Shown here piece by piece: positions 1 through 7,842 of a stretch of DNA of 54,586 bases (position 1 is its first letter; the number at the start of each line of letters is the position of its first letter). The notes beneath the pieces are model-generated. The model ran no database searches. It was not told the DNA's origin and saw only the letters and a program-made list of their open reading frames with translations. The DNA lies in NCBI RefSeq assembly GCF_040675535.1, contig NZ_JBFAPC010000015.1, forward strand, positions 1 to 54,586, read 5' to 3'. This DNA comes from Patulibacter sp040675535. Its GTDB lineage: Bacteria; Actinomycetota; Thermoleophilia; Solirubrobacterales; Solirubrobacteraceae. Position numbers and translations under genes: made by a program.

Positions 1-70
1 TGATCACCGGACGAGTCGTCCGCATCGATCCAGACGAGGTCTGGGTCGACGTCGGCTACAAGACGCGGCC
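1..70 (+). pseudogene. Fragment of a ribosomal protein S1 (rpsA-like) repeat
   Basis: Reading from base 3, the first 21 codons match the opening strands of an S1 RNA-binding repeat: a valine-arginine-isoleucine-aspartate core, then D-E-V-W-V-D-V-G-Y-K. This is how S1 repeats in actinobacterial RpsA begin. After about base 65 the similarity stops and the frame runs antisense through the ferritin-like gene. Neither end of an rpsA gene is present. It could be a real genomic relic, but its position at the very edge of the window makes an assembly join equally likely. Confidence 0.45.
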
Positions 71-81
71 GGCCGGGTCTC

Positions 82-813
82 CTAGAACTTCGAGGTGTCG
101 ACCTTCGTCACCAGGGTCTTGCCGCCACCCTTGAGGCCCGTGACGGCCTTGAGGATCTGGGCCTGCGACTTGGCCTTGTCGTACGCGCGCGGGGCGGGGT
201 AGTCCGCGACGGGCGCGCCGACGGCGCCGCCACCGAGCAGCGTGTGGATCCAGGCCGCGTGACGGGCCTCGACCGAGTGGATCGAGAGCGCGATCTTGAT
301 GACGGCGCGCTGCTTGAGGTTCGGGCCCTGGCCGGCGTAGGCCGAGACACCCGTGTCCTCGAGGAGCGCGGCCGTCGGGCCGAACGCGTCCGGGGCGATG
401 ATCGCCGCGACGGCGGTCGGGTCGAGCGACGGCGGCTTGACGGCGGCCTTGCCCAGCGCGGCCTTGAGGTCCTTGACGTGCTGGGCCTCGTGCTTCGCGA
501 CGACCTGGGCGAACTGCTTGAGCTCGGGCGTCTTGAAGTTGTCCTGGTCCACGGCGGCGGCGTAGAACGCGGCCTCCAGGTACTCCAGCGTCAGGGCGTA
601 CTGCAGGATCTTGCCGTCGTTCTTGGCGGACGGCTTCGTCGAGATCTTCGCCTGGGCGAGGGTCGGGAGGCCGAAGATGCCGACACCGACGGCACCGGCG
701 CCGGCGATGGCACCGTTGCGGAGGAACGTGCTGCGATCGACGCCGGCGGACTCGGCGGCCTCACGGACGTCGCCGTTGACGTCGAACTTGTCGAGGTTGA
801 ACTGCTGCGACAC
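82..813 (-). CDS. Ferritin-like domain protein with Tat-like signal
   Basis: A 243-residue protein starting at GTG, preceded by an AGGAGT ribosome-binding site. Residues 27-55 form an exported leader (D-R-S-T-F-L-R, then an Ala/Gly-rich hydrophobic stretch) resembling a Tat signal in which the second arginine is replaced by Ser. The rest is a helical ferritin-like domain of the Ferritin_2 type. Metal-ligand candidates are E77/E80, the E-A-Q-H motif near 109-112 and an E-A-R-H motif near residue 195. Such proteins are common as exported di-iron or uncharacterised proteins in actinobacteria. Iron storage has not been shown for this subfamily, so the biochemical role is open. It is monocistronic as far as visible. 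Confidence 0.85.
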   Translation of the reverse strand: MSQQFNLDKFDVNGDVREAAESAGVDRSTFLRNGAIAGAGAVGVGIFGLPTLAQAKISTKPSAKNDGKILQYALTLEYLEAAFYAAAVDQDNFKTPELKQFAQVVAKHEAQHVKDLKAALGKAAVKPPSLDPTAVAAIIAPDAFGPTAALLEDTGVSAYAGQGPNLKQRAVIKIALSIHSVEARHAAWIHTLLGGGAVGAPVADYPAPRAYDKAKSQAQILKAVTGLKGGGKTLVTKVDTSKF

Positions 814-1156
814 AGGTGACTCCTGAAGATCGGGGTGGTCGGTCACCGCTGCGCGGCTCCCGGGGTTCTCGTGGATGGGAACGACGCCGGTCGGGGATCG
901 GATGCATGGATGCAACGAACTCGCCGCAAACGCGCCTGATCGACGACCGCGGTGCCCGGGTCGGCCGGCGCCTGGCGGCGTACGGACAGGCCGACCCGCC
1001 GCGGCTTCCCGCGATTCCGGACCGGAACGACCTCGGTCCGGGGGAGGATCGCCGGCGGAGCGACGCCGAACACGGGGGTGCTCACGCGTGCGCGAAGATG
1101 ACTTGCGGCCGGGCACGACGGGCGGAGCGACGCCCGAGCGCCCACGCGCCAGCAAT
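814..1156. other. Intergenic region without a convincing gene
   Basis: About 340 bases between two divergent genes. Short reading frames on both strands have Arg/Pro/Ala-rich translations typical of non-coding GC-rich DNA. It must contain the promoter of the ferritin-like gene, but I could not assign hexamers. A 7-base direct repeat, GGATGCA, occurs at 900-906 and 908-914. Confidence 0.5.
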
Positions 1157-1170
1157 CGGACCATAGTCCG
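1157..1170. promoter_or_regulatory. Inverted repeat, candidate operator
   Basis: CGGAC, CATA, GTCCG form a perfect 5-base inverted repeat at the expected -35 position of the candidate promoter at 1180. A repressor bound here would block the nitroreductase gene. The size is small and the match could be chance. Confidence 0.35.
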
Positions 1171-1179
1171 TTTATGCGC

Positions 1180-1185
1180 TACGGT
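1180..1185 (+). promoter_or_regulatory. Candidate -10 box (TACGGT) of the nitroreductase gene
   Basis: TACGGT fits the actinobacterial TANNNT -10 pattern and lies exactly 6 bases before the ATG at 1192. No ribosome-binding site precedes that ATG, so a leaderless transcript is likely. Confidence 0.45.
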
Positions 1186-1191
1186 GTCCGC

Positions 1192-1806
1192 ATGTCCTCC
1201 ACCGCGACCCCGTCGGAGCTCCTCGAGCTCTCCCCCGACGCCCAGAGCCTCCTCTTCCGCGAGGCGCGCACCGCCAACACGTTCACGGACGAGCCCGTGA
1301 GCGACGACCAGATCCGCGCGATCTACGACCTCGTCAAGTGGGCGCCGTCCGCGGCCAACACGCAGCCGCTGCGCGTGGTGATCGTCCGCTCGCCGGAGGC
1401 CAAGGAGCGCCTGCTGCCGCTCTTGAGCGAGGGCAACCGCGCCAAGACCGACGCGGCGCCCGTCACCGCGATCCTCGCCACCGACGTCCGCTTCTTCGAC
1501 CACTGGGACCGCCTGCTGCCCTACAAGCAGGGAGGCGGCGCGTCGTTCGAGGGTGCGCCTGAGCAGGCCGAGGGCATGGCCCGCTTCAACGGCGCGCTGC
1601 AGGCCGGCTACTTCCTGCTCGGCGTCCGCGCGGCCGGCCTGGCCGCCGGACCGATGGCGGGCTTCGACAAGGCCGCCGTCGACGCGGAGTTCCTGCCCGA
1701 CACCCAGCGCTCGCTGCTGGTCGTCAACATCGGCCACCCGGGGCCGGAGGCGTGGTTCGACCGCCTCCCCCGCCTCGAGCACGACGAGGTCGTCACGACC
1801 GTCTGA
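1192..1806 (+). CDS. RutE-like nitroreductase / malonic semialdehyde reductase
   Basis: A 204-residue flavin-dependent oxidoreductase. The order of motifs (L-F-R-E-A-R-T, V-K-W-A-P-S-A-A-N near residues 43-51, P-M-A-G-F-D near 150, and a closing L-P-R-L) follows E. coli RutE, which reduces malonic semialdehyde to 3-hydroxypropionate during pyrimidine breakdown. No other rut gene lies nearby, so here it may be a general FMN-dependent nitro- or quinone reductase. The ATG at 1192 is preferred over the one at 1174 because of the -10 box 6 bases before it; neither has a ribosome-binding site. It converges on serA and shares a strong terminator with it. Confidence 0.85.
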   Translation: MSSTATPSELLELSPDAQSLLFREARTANTFTDEPVSDDQIRAIYDLVKWAPSAANTQPLRVVIVRSPEAKERLLPLLSEGNRAKTDAAPVTAILATDVRFFDHWDRLLPYKQGGGASFEGAPEQAEGMARFNGALQAGYFLLGVRAAGLAAGPMAGFDKAAVDAEFLPDTQRSLLVVNIGHPGPEAWFDRLPRLEHDEVVTTV

Positions 1807-1816
1807 GCGCGAGCTC

Positions 1817-1867
1817 CCCCGGAACGACCGACGGCGCCCCGCGGGGCGCCGTCTCGTCGTTCCGGGG
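1817..1867. terminator. Bidirectional terminator between nitroreductase and serA
   Basis: A long nested hairpin: 12-base outer arms (1817-1828 and 1856-1867) and 10-base inner arms (1831-1840 and 1843-1852), all perfectly complementary. It lies in the gap between convergent genes and can serve both. No T-run follows, as is usual in GC-rich actinobacteria. Confidence 0.8.
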
Positions 1868-1889
1868 TGCGTGCCCCCGGGACGGGTCG

Positions 1890-3503
1890 TTACAGGGAGA
1901 CGCTGCGGCCGTCGGCGACGCCGTCGAGCGCGAGGATCTGCTTCAGGGTCTCGGCCCACACCGGCTGGTCGGTCGTGATCAGCATCACCGCGTGGCCGCC
2001 GCGGGTGCCCTCGGCGTCCTGGTGGTAGCCGACCGCGGCCTGCTCGATGTTGACGTCCTTCTCGCCCAGGAACTGGCCGATCCGGCCGACCATGCCGGGC
2101 TGGTCCGTGTAGCGCAGGATCGTCAGGTTGCCGTCGAGCTGGAGGTTGAAGCGCTGGCCCCAGGCCTCGAGCAGGTACGGGCGATCCTGGCGGCCGAGCG
2201 TCGTGCCGACGACGCGGTGGCGCTCGCCGCCGGAGACGACGGTCACGCGCACGAGGTCCGTGAAGTCGCGTGCCTGGGTGCGCGTCGTCTCGGAGATCTC
2301 GATGCCGCGCTCCTTGGCGATGCCCGGCGCGTTGACGTCGTTGACGGGCTCCTCGGTGCGGCCCGCGAGCACGCCGCGCAGGACGGCGAGGGACAGCGGG
2401 CGCACGTCGCGCTCGCCGATCCGGCCGAGCGCCTCGACCTCGATGCGCTCGACGGACGAGCCGCCGGCGAGCTCGACCGCGATGCGGCCGAGGCTGATCG
2501 CGAGCGGGACGAACGGCGCGAGGACCTCGAGGTCCTCCTTGCCGACCGCCGGCGCGTTGACCGCGGTGGTGACCGTGCCGCCGGCCAGCGCGGCGACGAT
2601 CTGCTCCGCGGCCTGGAAGCCGGCGCGGTCGTTGGCCTCGGCCGTCGACGCGCCGAGGTGCGGCGTGAGGATGACGTTGTCGTAGCCGCGGAGGATGTGG
2701 TCCGTCTCGGGCTCGGACGCGAACACGTCGAGCGCCGCGCCGCCGACGCGACCGTCGTCGAGGGCGACCTTGAGGGCCGCCTCGTCGATCAGGCCGCCGC
2801 GCGCGACGTTCAGGACGCGCACGCCCTGCTTGGTCTTCTTGAACGCCTCGGTGCCGAGCCAGCCGGTGGTCTCCGGCGTCTTGGGCAAGTGGATCGTGAT
2901 GAAGTCCGCGACGGCGTAGATCGCGTCGGAGTCCTCGGCCTTCTCGACGCCGAGCTCCTTGTACCGCTCGGCCGACACGTACGGGTCGTACGCGATGACG
3001 TTCATCGCGAGGCCCTTGGCGCGCTCGGCGACGAGCTGGCCGATCCGGCCGAAGCCGATGATGCCGAGCGTCTTGCCGTACAGCTCGACGCCGGAGAGCT
3101 TGGAGCGCTCCCACTTGCCGGCGTGCATGCCCGCGTTCGCGCGCGGGATGTTGCGGGCCAGGGACATCATCAGCGCGACGGTGTGCTCCGCGGCGGTGAC
3201 GACGTTGGACTGCGGCGCGTTGACGACGATGATCCCGCGCTTCGTCGCGGCGGGGATGTCGACGTTGTCGACGCCGACGCCGGCGCGGCCGATGACCTTG
3301 AGGTTGGTCGCCCGCTCGATCAGCTCGGGCGTGAACGTCGTCGCCGAGCGGATCAGGACGCCGTCGTACTCGGGGAGCTTCTGCAGGAACGTCTCGTCGT
3401 CCCAGTCGATGCCGAGGTCGACCTCGAAGCCCGCGTCGCGCAGGGCCTCGATGCCGGACGGGCCGACCTTCTCCTTGACCAAGACCTTGGGGGTGGTGCT
3501 CAT
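1890..3503 (-). CDS. serA: D-3-phosphoglycerate dehydrogenase
   Basis: A 537-residue enzyme that oxidises 3-phosphoglycerate to 3-phosphohydroxypyruvate, the first step of serine synthesis. It has the long architecture: catalytic and NAD-binding domains with the G-F-G-R-I-G dinucleotide loop at 150-155, the catalytic arginine in the segment N-V-A-R-G-G, and a Thr-Pro-His-Leu-Gly motif. An intervening allosteric domain follows, then a C-terminal ACT domain (from about residue 463, with D-Q-P-G-M-V-G). The ACT domain normally binds serine for feedback inhibition. The ATG has a GAGGAG ribosome-binding site. It lies 26 bases downstream of serC and is presumably cotranscribed under the ZTP riboswitch. 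Confidence 0.97.
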   Translation of the reverse strand: MSTTPKVLVKEKVGPSGIEALRDAGFEVDLGIDWDDETFLQKLPEYDGVLIRSATTFTPELIERATNLKVIGRAGVGVDNVDIPAATKRGIIVVNAPQSNVVTAAEHTVALMMSLARNIPRANAGMHAGKWERSKLSGVELYGKTLGIIGFGRIGQLVAERAKGLAMNVIAYDPYVSAERYKELGVEKAEDSDAIYAVADFITIHLPKTPETTGWLGTEAFKKTKQGVRVLNVARGGLIDEAALKVALDDGRVGGAALDVFASEPETDHILRGYDNVILTPHLGASTAEANDRAGFQAAEQIVAALAGGTVTTAVNAPAVGKEDLEVLAPFVPLAISLGRIAVELAGGSSVERIEVEALGRIGERDVRPLSLAVLRGVLAGRTEEPVNDVNAPGIAKERGIEISETTRTQARDFTDLVRVTVVSGGERHRVVGTTLGRQDRPYLLEAWGQRFNLQLDGNLTILRYTDQPGMVGRIGQFLGEKDVNIEQAAVGYHQDAEGTRGGHAVMLITTDQPVWAETLKQILALDGVADGRSVSL

Positions 3504-3529
3504 CTCTTCTGCTCCTCGATCTCTGGCGG

Positions 3530-4696
3530 TCAGGCGGTCTGGCGCTCGACGACGAAGTCGATGGCCTGGGTCAGGCGCTCGACGTCGGACGTCTCGATCG
3601 CCGGGAAGGTGGCGACGCGCAGCTGGTTGCGGCCCAGCTTGCGGTAGGGCTCGACGTCCACGATGCCGTTCTGGCGCAGCGTCTTGGCGACGGCCGACGC
3701 GTCGACCGCGTCGTCGAAGTCGATCGTCGCGACGACGGCCGAGCGGTGCGCGGGCTCGACGACGTACGGGGTGGCGAAGCTCGACGCCTCGGCCCACGAG
3801 TACAGGTGGCCGGACGACGCGGCGCTGCGGCCGGCGGCCCAGTCGAGGCCGCCGTGCTCGTTGAACCAGTCGATCTGCTCGGCCATCAGGATCAGCGTCG
3901 CGAGGGCGGGCGTGTTGTACGTCTGCTCCTTGCGCGAGTTGTCGAGCACGGTGCCGAGGTCGAAGAACGCCGGGACCCAGCGGTCCGACTTCGCGATCCG
4001 CTCGACGCGCTCGATCGCCTTGGGCGAGAACAGGCCGAACCAGATGCCGCCGTCGGAGGCGAAGCACTTCTGGGGCGCGAAGTAGTAGACGTCGGACTGC
4101 GCGACGTCGACGGGCAGGCCGCCGGCGCCGGAGGTCGCGTCGATCATCACGAGCGCGTCGCCGGCGTTCTGCGGGCGGATCACCGGGGTCTGGACGCCGG
4201 TCGAGGTCTCGTTGTGCGCCCAGCCGACGACGTCGAACTCCTGGCCGGCGAGGGCGGCGTCGATGGCCTCGGGGCTCGCGGTCGTGCCGGGCTCGGCGTC
4301 GATCACGAGCGGGTCCTGCAGGAACGGCGCGTCCTTGCTCGCCTTGGCGAACTTGGACGAGAACTCGCCGTTGACGACGTTGGCGGCGCGCTGGTCGATC
4401 AGGCCGAACGTCGCGGCGTCCCAGAAGGCCGTCGTGCCGCCGTTGGACAGCAGGACCTCGTAGCCCTCGGGCAGCTGGAAGAGCTGCGACAGACCGGTGC
4501 GCACGCGGGCGACGGTGTCCTTGACGGGCGCCTGCCGGTGCGAGGTCCCGATGATCTGCCCGCCGCCCGCGGTGCGCGCGGCGGCGAGCGCCGAGAGCTG
4601 CTCGGGACGGACCTTCGAGGGCCCGCAGCCGAAGCGGCCGTCGACCGGCTTCAGGTCGTCGGGGATCTCGATGGTCGTGCTGCTGGGTCCGGTCAT
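3530..4696 (-). CDS. serC: Phosphoserine aminotransferase, actinobacterial type
   Basis: A 388-residue PLP enzyme that converts 3-phosphohydroxypyruvate and glutamate to phosphoserine. The N-terminal G-R-F-G-C-G-P-S-K, the motif G-T-S-H-R-Q-A-P-V near 50-58, and the PLP lysine K210 in A-P-Q-K match the mycobacterial-type SerC rather than the E. coli form. The ATG follows a GAGGAG ribosome-binding site. It is the first gene of the serC-serA operon, and its leader contains a ZTP riboswitch ending about 28 bases before the start. No serB (phosphatase) is present in the window. Confidence 0.96.
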   Translation of the reverse strand: MTGPSSTTIEIPDDLKPVDGRFGCGPSKVRPEQLSALAAARTAGGGQIIGTSHRQAPVKDTVARVRTGLSQLFQLPEGYEVLLSNGGTTAFWDAATFGLIDQRAANVVNGEFSSKFAKASKDAPFLQDPLVIDAEPGTTASPEAIDAALAGQEFDVVGWAHNETSTGVQTPVIRPQNAGDALVMIDATSGAGGLPVDVAQSDVYYFAPQKCFASDGGIWFGLFSPKAIERVERIAKSDRWVPAFFDLGTVLDNSRKEQTYNTPALATLILMAEQIDWFNEHGGLDWAAGRSAASSGHLYSWAEASSFATPYVVEPAHRSAVVATIDFDDAVDASAVAKTLRQNGIVDVEPYRKLGRNQLRVATFPAIETSDVERLTQAIDFVVERQTA

Positions 4697-4724
4697 GCTG
4701 CTCCTCGATGTGGGAAGAACGTCG

Positions 4725-4800
4725 GTGCCCAGGCGCGCGGCGATATACGCCATCGCTCCCCGGTGGTCAGTTCCACCTGGTGCAACGCCAGTCGCGACGG
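4725..4800 (-). ncRNA. ZTP (pfl-motif) riboswitch aptamer upstream of serC
   Basis: Read on the minus strand, the segment has every hallmark of the pfl/ZTP aptamer in order. First is a P1 5' arm (CCGTCGC) leading into GACTGGCG, then a small hairpin GGTGG-AACTGA-CCACC followed by GGGGAGCGATGG, whose GCGATGG closes P1 with one G-U pair. A further hairpin GGCG-TATAT-CGCC follows, and last the conserved 3' block GCGCCTGGGCA. ZTP riboswitches sense the folate-stress signal 5-aminoimidazole-4-carboxamide ribotide and usually switch on one-carbon and purine genes. Only about 28 bases separate the aptamer from the serC ATG and no terminator hairpin with a T-run is seen, so control of translation is more likely. 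A good -10 box sits 9 bases before the aptamer. Confidence 0.92.
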
Positions 4801-4808
4801 CGCGGCCG

Positions 4809-4814
4809 AGTCTA
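4809..4814 (-). promoter_or_regulatory. serC: Candidate -10 box (TAGACT) of the serC-serA operon
   Basis: TAGACT on the minus strand would start transcription within a base or two of the 5' end of the ZTP aptamer. No good -35 is visible. Confidence 0.5.
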
Positions 4815-4921
4815 CAAGAGGACCGCCGACACCCTCCGTGCGACGGATCCGGATTCACGGGGCGGTCACGGGTCGGCGCGGACGGGTGGCGCTCGTCCGG
4901 CCCGCGCGACAGGATGGACGC

Positions 4922-6400
4922 GTGACCGACGCCGCCATCGCCGCCCTCCGCACGCACCTGGCGGAGACCGCGGACCTCCACCACGCCGCGATGCTCCTCG
5001 GCTGGGACCAGCAGACCCACATGCCGCCGCGCGGCGCGCAGTCGCGCGGCCAGGCCGGAGGCACGCTCGAGCGGCTGGCCCACGACCGGACCGCCGACCC
5101 GGCGCTGGCCGGGCTGCTCGACGCCGCAGCGGCCGCGGGCGAGGACGCCGGCCTGGTCCGCGCCGTGCGGGAGGACCACGAGCGCGCGGCCCGCGTCCCC
5201 GGGACCCTGGTCGGCGAGATGGCGGAGGTCGCCGCCGAGGCGCAGGGCGTGTGGGAGGCCGCGCGCGCCGCGTCGGACTTCTCCGCGTTCGCGCCGCTGC
5301 TCGAGCGGCACGTCGCGCTCTGCCGGCAGTACGCCGCCTGCTTCCCCGAGGTCGAGCACCCGTACGACGCGCTGATGCAGCGGTTCGAGCCGGGCGCCAC
5401 CACGAGCGCCGTCCGGGCCGCGTTCTCGGAGCTGCGCGAGGGCCTCGTCCCGCTGATCGCCGCGATCGCCGCGAAGCCCGACCCGGGCGACCTCGTCGGG
5501 CCGTTCCCGGTCGGCGACCAGCGCACGCTCGCGCTGGAGATCGCCCGCACGATGGGCTACGACGACGACGCATGGCGGATCGACGAGGCAGCCCACCCGT
5601 TCATGGCGAACATGGGCCGGCAGGACGTCCGGATCACGACGAAGGAGGACGAGTCGGCGCTCGCGATCGGGCTCTTCGGCGTGCTGCACGAGACGGGCCA
5701 CGGGCTCTACGAGGCCGGCATCGACGCGCGCTGGGACCGCACGACCGTCGGCACCGGCACGTCGCTCGGCGTCCACGAGTCGCAGAGCCGGCTGTGGGAG
5801 AACATGGTCGGCCGCTCCCGCGCGCAGTGGTCGCGCTGGCTCCCGCGCGCGAAGGAGCTCTTCCCCGTGCCCCTGGAGGGCCTCGAGGTCGACGACGTCC
5901 TGCGGCGGATCAACGCCGTGCGCCCGTCGCTGATCCGCGTCGACGCGGACGAGGCCACGTACTGCCTCCACGTGCTCCTGCGCTTCGAGCTCGAGGTCGC
6001 GCTGTTCGAGGGCGAGCTGCAGGTCGCCGACCTGCCCGCCGCCTGGAACGCCCGCATGCAGGAGTACCTCGGCGTCGACGTGCCGTCCGACGCCGACGGC
6101 GTCCTGCAGGACGTCCACTGGGCCCACGGCGTCTTCGGCTACTTCCCGACCTACGCGCTGGGCACGATGATCGCCGCGCAGCTGTGGGAGGCCGCGCACG
6201 TCGCGATCCCGGACCTCGAGACCCGCATCGCGGACGGCGATCTGGCGACCCTGCGCGAGTGGCTGCGCGAGCACGTCCACCAGTACGGCCGCACCCGCAC
6301 CGGCGACGAGATCCTGCAGGACGTCACTGGCGGCGGCCTGGACCCCGCCCCGCTGCTGCGCTACCTGAACGACAAGTACGGCGCGCTCTACGACCTGTGA
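4922..6400 (+). CDS. M32-family metallocarboxypeptidase
   Basis: A 492-residue cytoplasmic zinc carboxypeptidase of the thermostable carboxypeptidase (Taq/Pfu) family, which removes C-terminal residues from peptides. The zinc site H-E-T-G-H is at residues 256-260. The surrounding D-x-R-I-T-T-K stretch at about 235-241 and the later H-E-S-Q-S-R motif are also family signatures. Length is typical (about 500). GTG at 4922 is chosen because the ATG just upstream (4914) runs into a stop after three codons. The next gene starts inside its stop codon. Confidence 0.95.
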   Translation: MTDAAIAALRTHLAETADLHHAAMLLGWDQQTHMPPRGAQSRGQAGGTLERLAHDRTADPALAGLLDAAAAAGEDAGLVRAVREDHERAARVPGTLVGEMAEVAAEAQGVWEAARAASDFSAFAPLLERHVALCRQYAACFPEVEHPYDALMQRFEPGATTSAVRAAFSELREGLVPLIAAIAAKPDPGDLVGPFPVGDQRTLALEIARTMGYDDDAWRIDEAAHPFMANMGRQDVRITTKEDESALAIGLFGVLHETGHGLYEAGIDARWDRTTVGTGTSLGVHESQSRLWENMVGRSRAQWSRWLPRAKELFPVPLEGLEVDDVLRRINAVRPSLIRVDADEATYCLHVLLRFELEVALFEGELQVADLPAAWNARMQEYLGVDVPSDADGVLQDVHWAHGVFGYFPTYALGTMIAAQLWEAAHVAIPDLETRIADGDLATLREWLREHVHQYGRTRTGDEILQDVTGGGLDPAPLLRYLNDKYGALYDL

Positions 6401-6933
6401 GCCCGCACCGGATCCTGCTGCTCAGCGGCAGCACGCGGGCGGGGTCGACGAACACGGCGCTGCTCCGCGCCGCGGTGCAGGTCGCGGGCCCGGGCGTGAC
6501 CTGCCGGCTCTGGACCGACCTGACCGCGCTCCCCCACTTCGACCCGGACGACGACGTCGACCCGCCACCCCCGGCGGTCGCCGCGATGCGTGCGGCGATC
6601 GCCGACGCGGACGCGGTCCTCGTCTGCACCCCCGAGTACGCGGGGGCGCTCCCGGGCTCGTTCAAGAACCTCCTCGACTGGACGGTCGGCGGCACCGAGA
6701 CCAGCGGGAAGCCGTTCGCGTGGGCGAACGCGTCCGGTCGCCCCGGCGGTGCGGCGGGGGCCCACGAGGAGCTGCGGGTCGTGCTCTCGTACACCGGCGC
6801 GACGGTCGTCGACGCGGCGTGCCGGGCGATCCCGGTCGGGCGCGCGGACATCGTCGACGGCGTGGTCGTCGACGAGGGCGCTCGGGCCGCGCTGGCGGAC
6901 GCGCTGCAGGCGCTGGCCGACGCTGCGAGCTGA
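6397..6933 (+). CDS. NADPH-dependent FMN reductase family protein
   Basis: A 178-residue flavodoxin-fold protein. The N-terminal L-L-S-G-S-T-R-x-G-S phosphate loop binds FMN, and the T-P-E-Y-A-G-A-L-P-G motif near residues 72-81 is the family signature (PF03358; quinone, azo or chromate reductases). Its GTG start overlaps the TGA of the M32 peptidase by four bases, so the two are translationally coupled. The substrate cannot be read from sequence. Confidence 0.9.
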   Translation: MSPHRILLLSGSTRAGSTNTALLRAAVQVAGPGVTCRLWTDLTALPHFDPDDDVDPPPPAVAAMRAAIADADAVLVCTPEYAGALPGSFKNLLDWTVGGTETSGKPFAWANASGRPGGAAGAHEELRVVLSYTGATVVDAACRAIPVGRADIVDGVVVDEGARAALADALQALADAAS

Positions 6934-6945
6934 GCGGTGGCGGTC

Positions 6946-6982
6946 CGGGCGACGACGTGGGCGACCGGGTCGCACGAGCCCG
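6946..6982. terminator. Weak hairpin between convergent genes
   Basis: Nested arms CGGGC/GCCCG and GCGAC/GTCGC around a 3-base loop lie in the 59-base gap between the FMN reductase and acyltransferase genes. It is plausible as a bidirectional terminator, but the stems are short. Confidence 0.35.
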
Positions 6983-6992
6983 CGCCGGGGGC

Positions 6993-7760
6993 TCAGCGCG
7001 CGCAGACGGGCTCGGGGGCCGGGACCGGGGCCCCGGGGGCGAGCGTCGCGTCCTGCGTGGCGAAGAACGCCTGGACCCGCTCGATCGTGTCGTGCCGGTC
7101 GTCGGCGTCCCCCGGGCGGATCGGGGCGCCGAACGCGATCCGCACCGGATGCCGGTCCTGGCCGATCCGCCGGCGGGGCCACACCTGGCCGGGCGGCATG
7201 GCGGTCTTCGTCCCGCTGAGGTGGACGGGGACCACCGGCAGGCCGTGCTGCGCCGCGAGCACCGCCGCGCCGGTCCGCATGCGGCCCTGGTCCGGCCCCG
7301 GTCCGCCGCCCGTCCGCGTGCCCTCGGGGTACATGAGGAGCGACCAGCCACCGGCGAGCAGCTCGTGCACGTGCGCGAGGTCGTCGGTGCCGCCGCCCGC
7401 GCGGCGCACGGGGACGGTGTTGAAGGCCAGGGAGACGAGCGACGCGGAGCGCCGGTCGGCGTAGAAGTAGTCGGCGGCGGCGGCCACGGCGGTCCGGCGC
7501 CGACGCGCGCCGGGCAGCGCGCGCAGGATCAGCGGCGTGTCGATGTGGCTCGCGTGGTTGGCGACCAGGACGACCGGACCGTCGATCGCGCGAAGCGCCT
7601 CCGTGCCGTGCACCGTACGCGCCGTGTACCAGGCGAGGACCGGCTCGAAGAAGCCTCCGAGGATCAGGGCACGCGCCGCCCGCGCCGGGGCGCTCCTCGC
7701 CCAGCGCTCGTCGAGCTCCGCGCAGCTCCTCGTCTGGGCGACCCGCCCCTGCTTCACCAT
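6993..7760 (-). CDS. 1-acyl-sn-glycerol-3-phosphate acyltransferase (PlsC-type)
   Basis: A 255-residue member of the LPLAT family, which transfers an acyl chain to the sn-2 position of lysophosphatidate or related acceptors at the membrane. The catalytic N-H-A-S-H-I-D motif, the Y-P-E-G-T-R-T motif that binds the glycerol-phosphate, and a later V-P-V-H-L-S-G are all present. It is divergent from an alkyl-DHAP-synthase-like gene across 82 bases, suggesting joint use in phospholipid or ether-lipid synthesis. That link is inferred only from position. Confidence 0.9.
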   Translation of the reverse strand: MVKQGRVAQTRSCAELDERWARSAPARAARALILGGFFEPVLAWYTARTVHGTEALRAIDGPVVLVANHASHIDTPLILRALPGARRRRTAVAAAADYFYADRRSASLVSLAFNTVPVRRAGGGTDDLAHVHELLAGGWSLLMYPEGTRTGGGPGPDQGRMRTGAAVLAAQHGLPVVPVHLSGTKTAMPPGQVWPRRRIGQDRHPVRIAFGAPIRPGDADDRHDTIERVQAFFATQDATLAPGAPVPAPEPVCAR

Positions 7761-7842
7761 CCGGCTCACCGAACACCGGGAGGGCCGTGCGGTTTCACAC
7801 GTGCGAAGCTGACCACCCGACAGGGTGGCGAGAGGGAGCCGG

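Noticed and set aside
816..1300. Several frames on both strands between the ferritin-like and nitroreductase genes
   Set aside because: Arg/Pro/Ala-rich translations without start sites or motifs; one overlaps the nitroreductase in another frame.
1752..3647. Long plus-strand frame antisense to serA
   Set aside because: A mirror of serA codon bias; its translation is Arg/Asp/Gly/Leu-rich with no domain.
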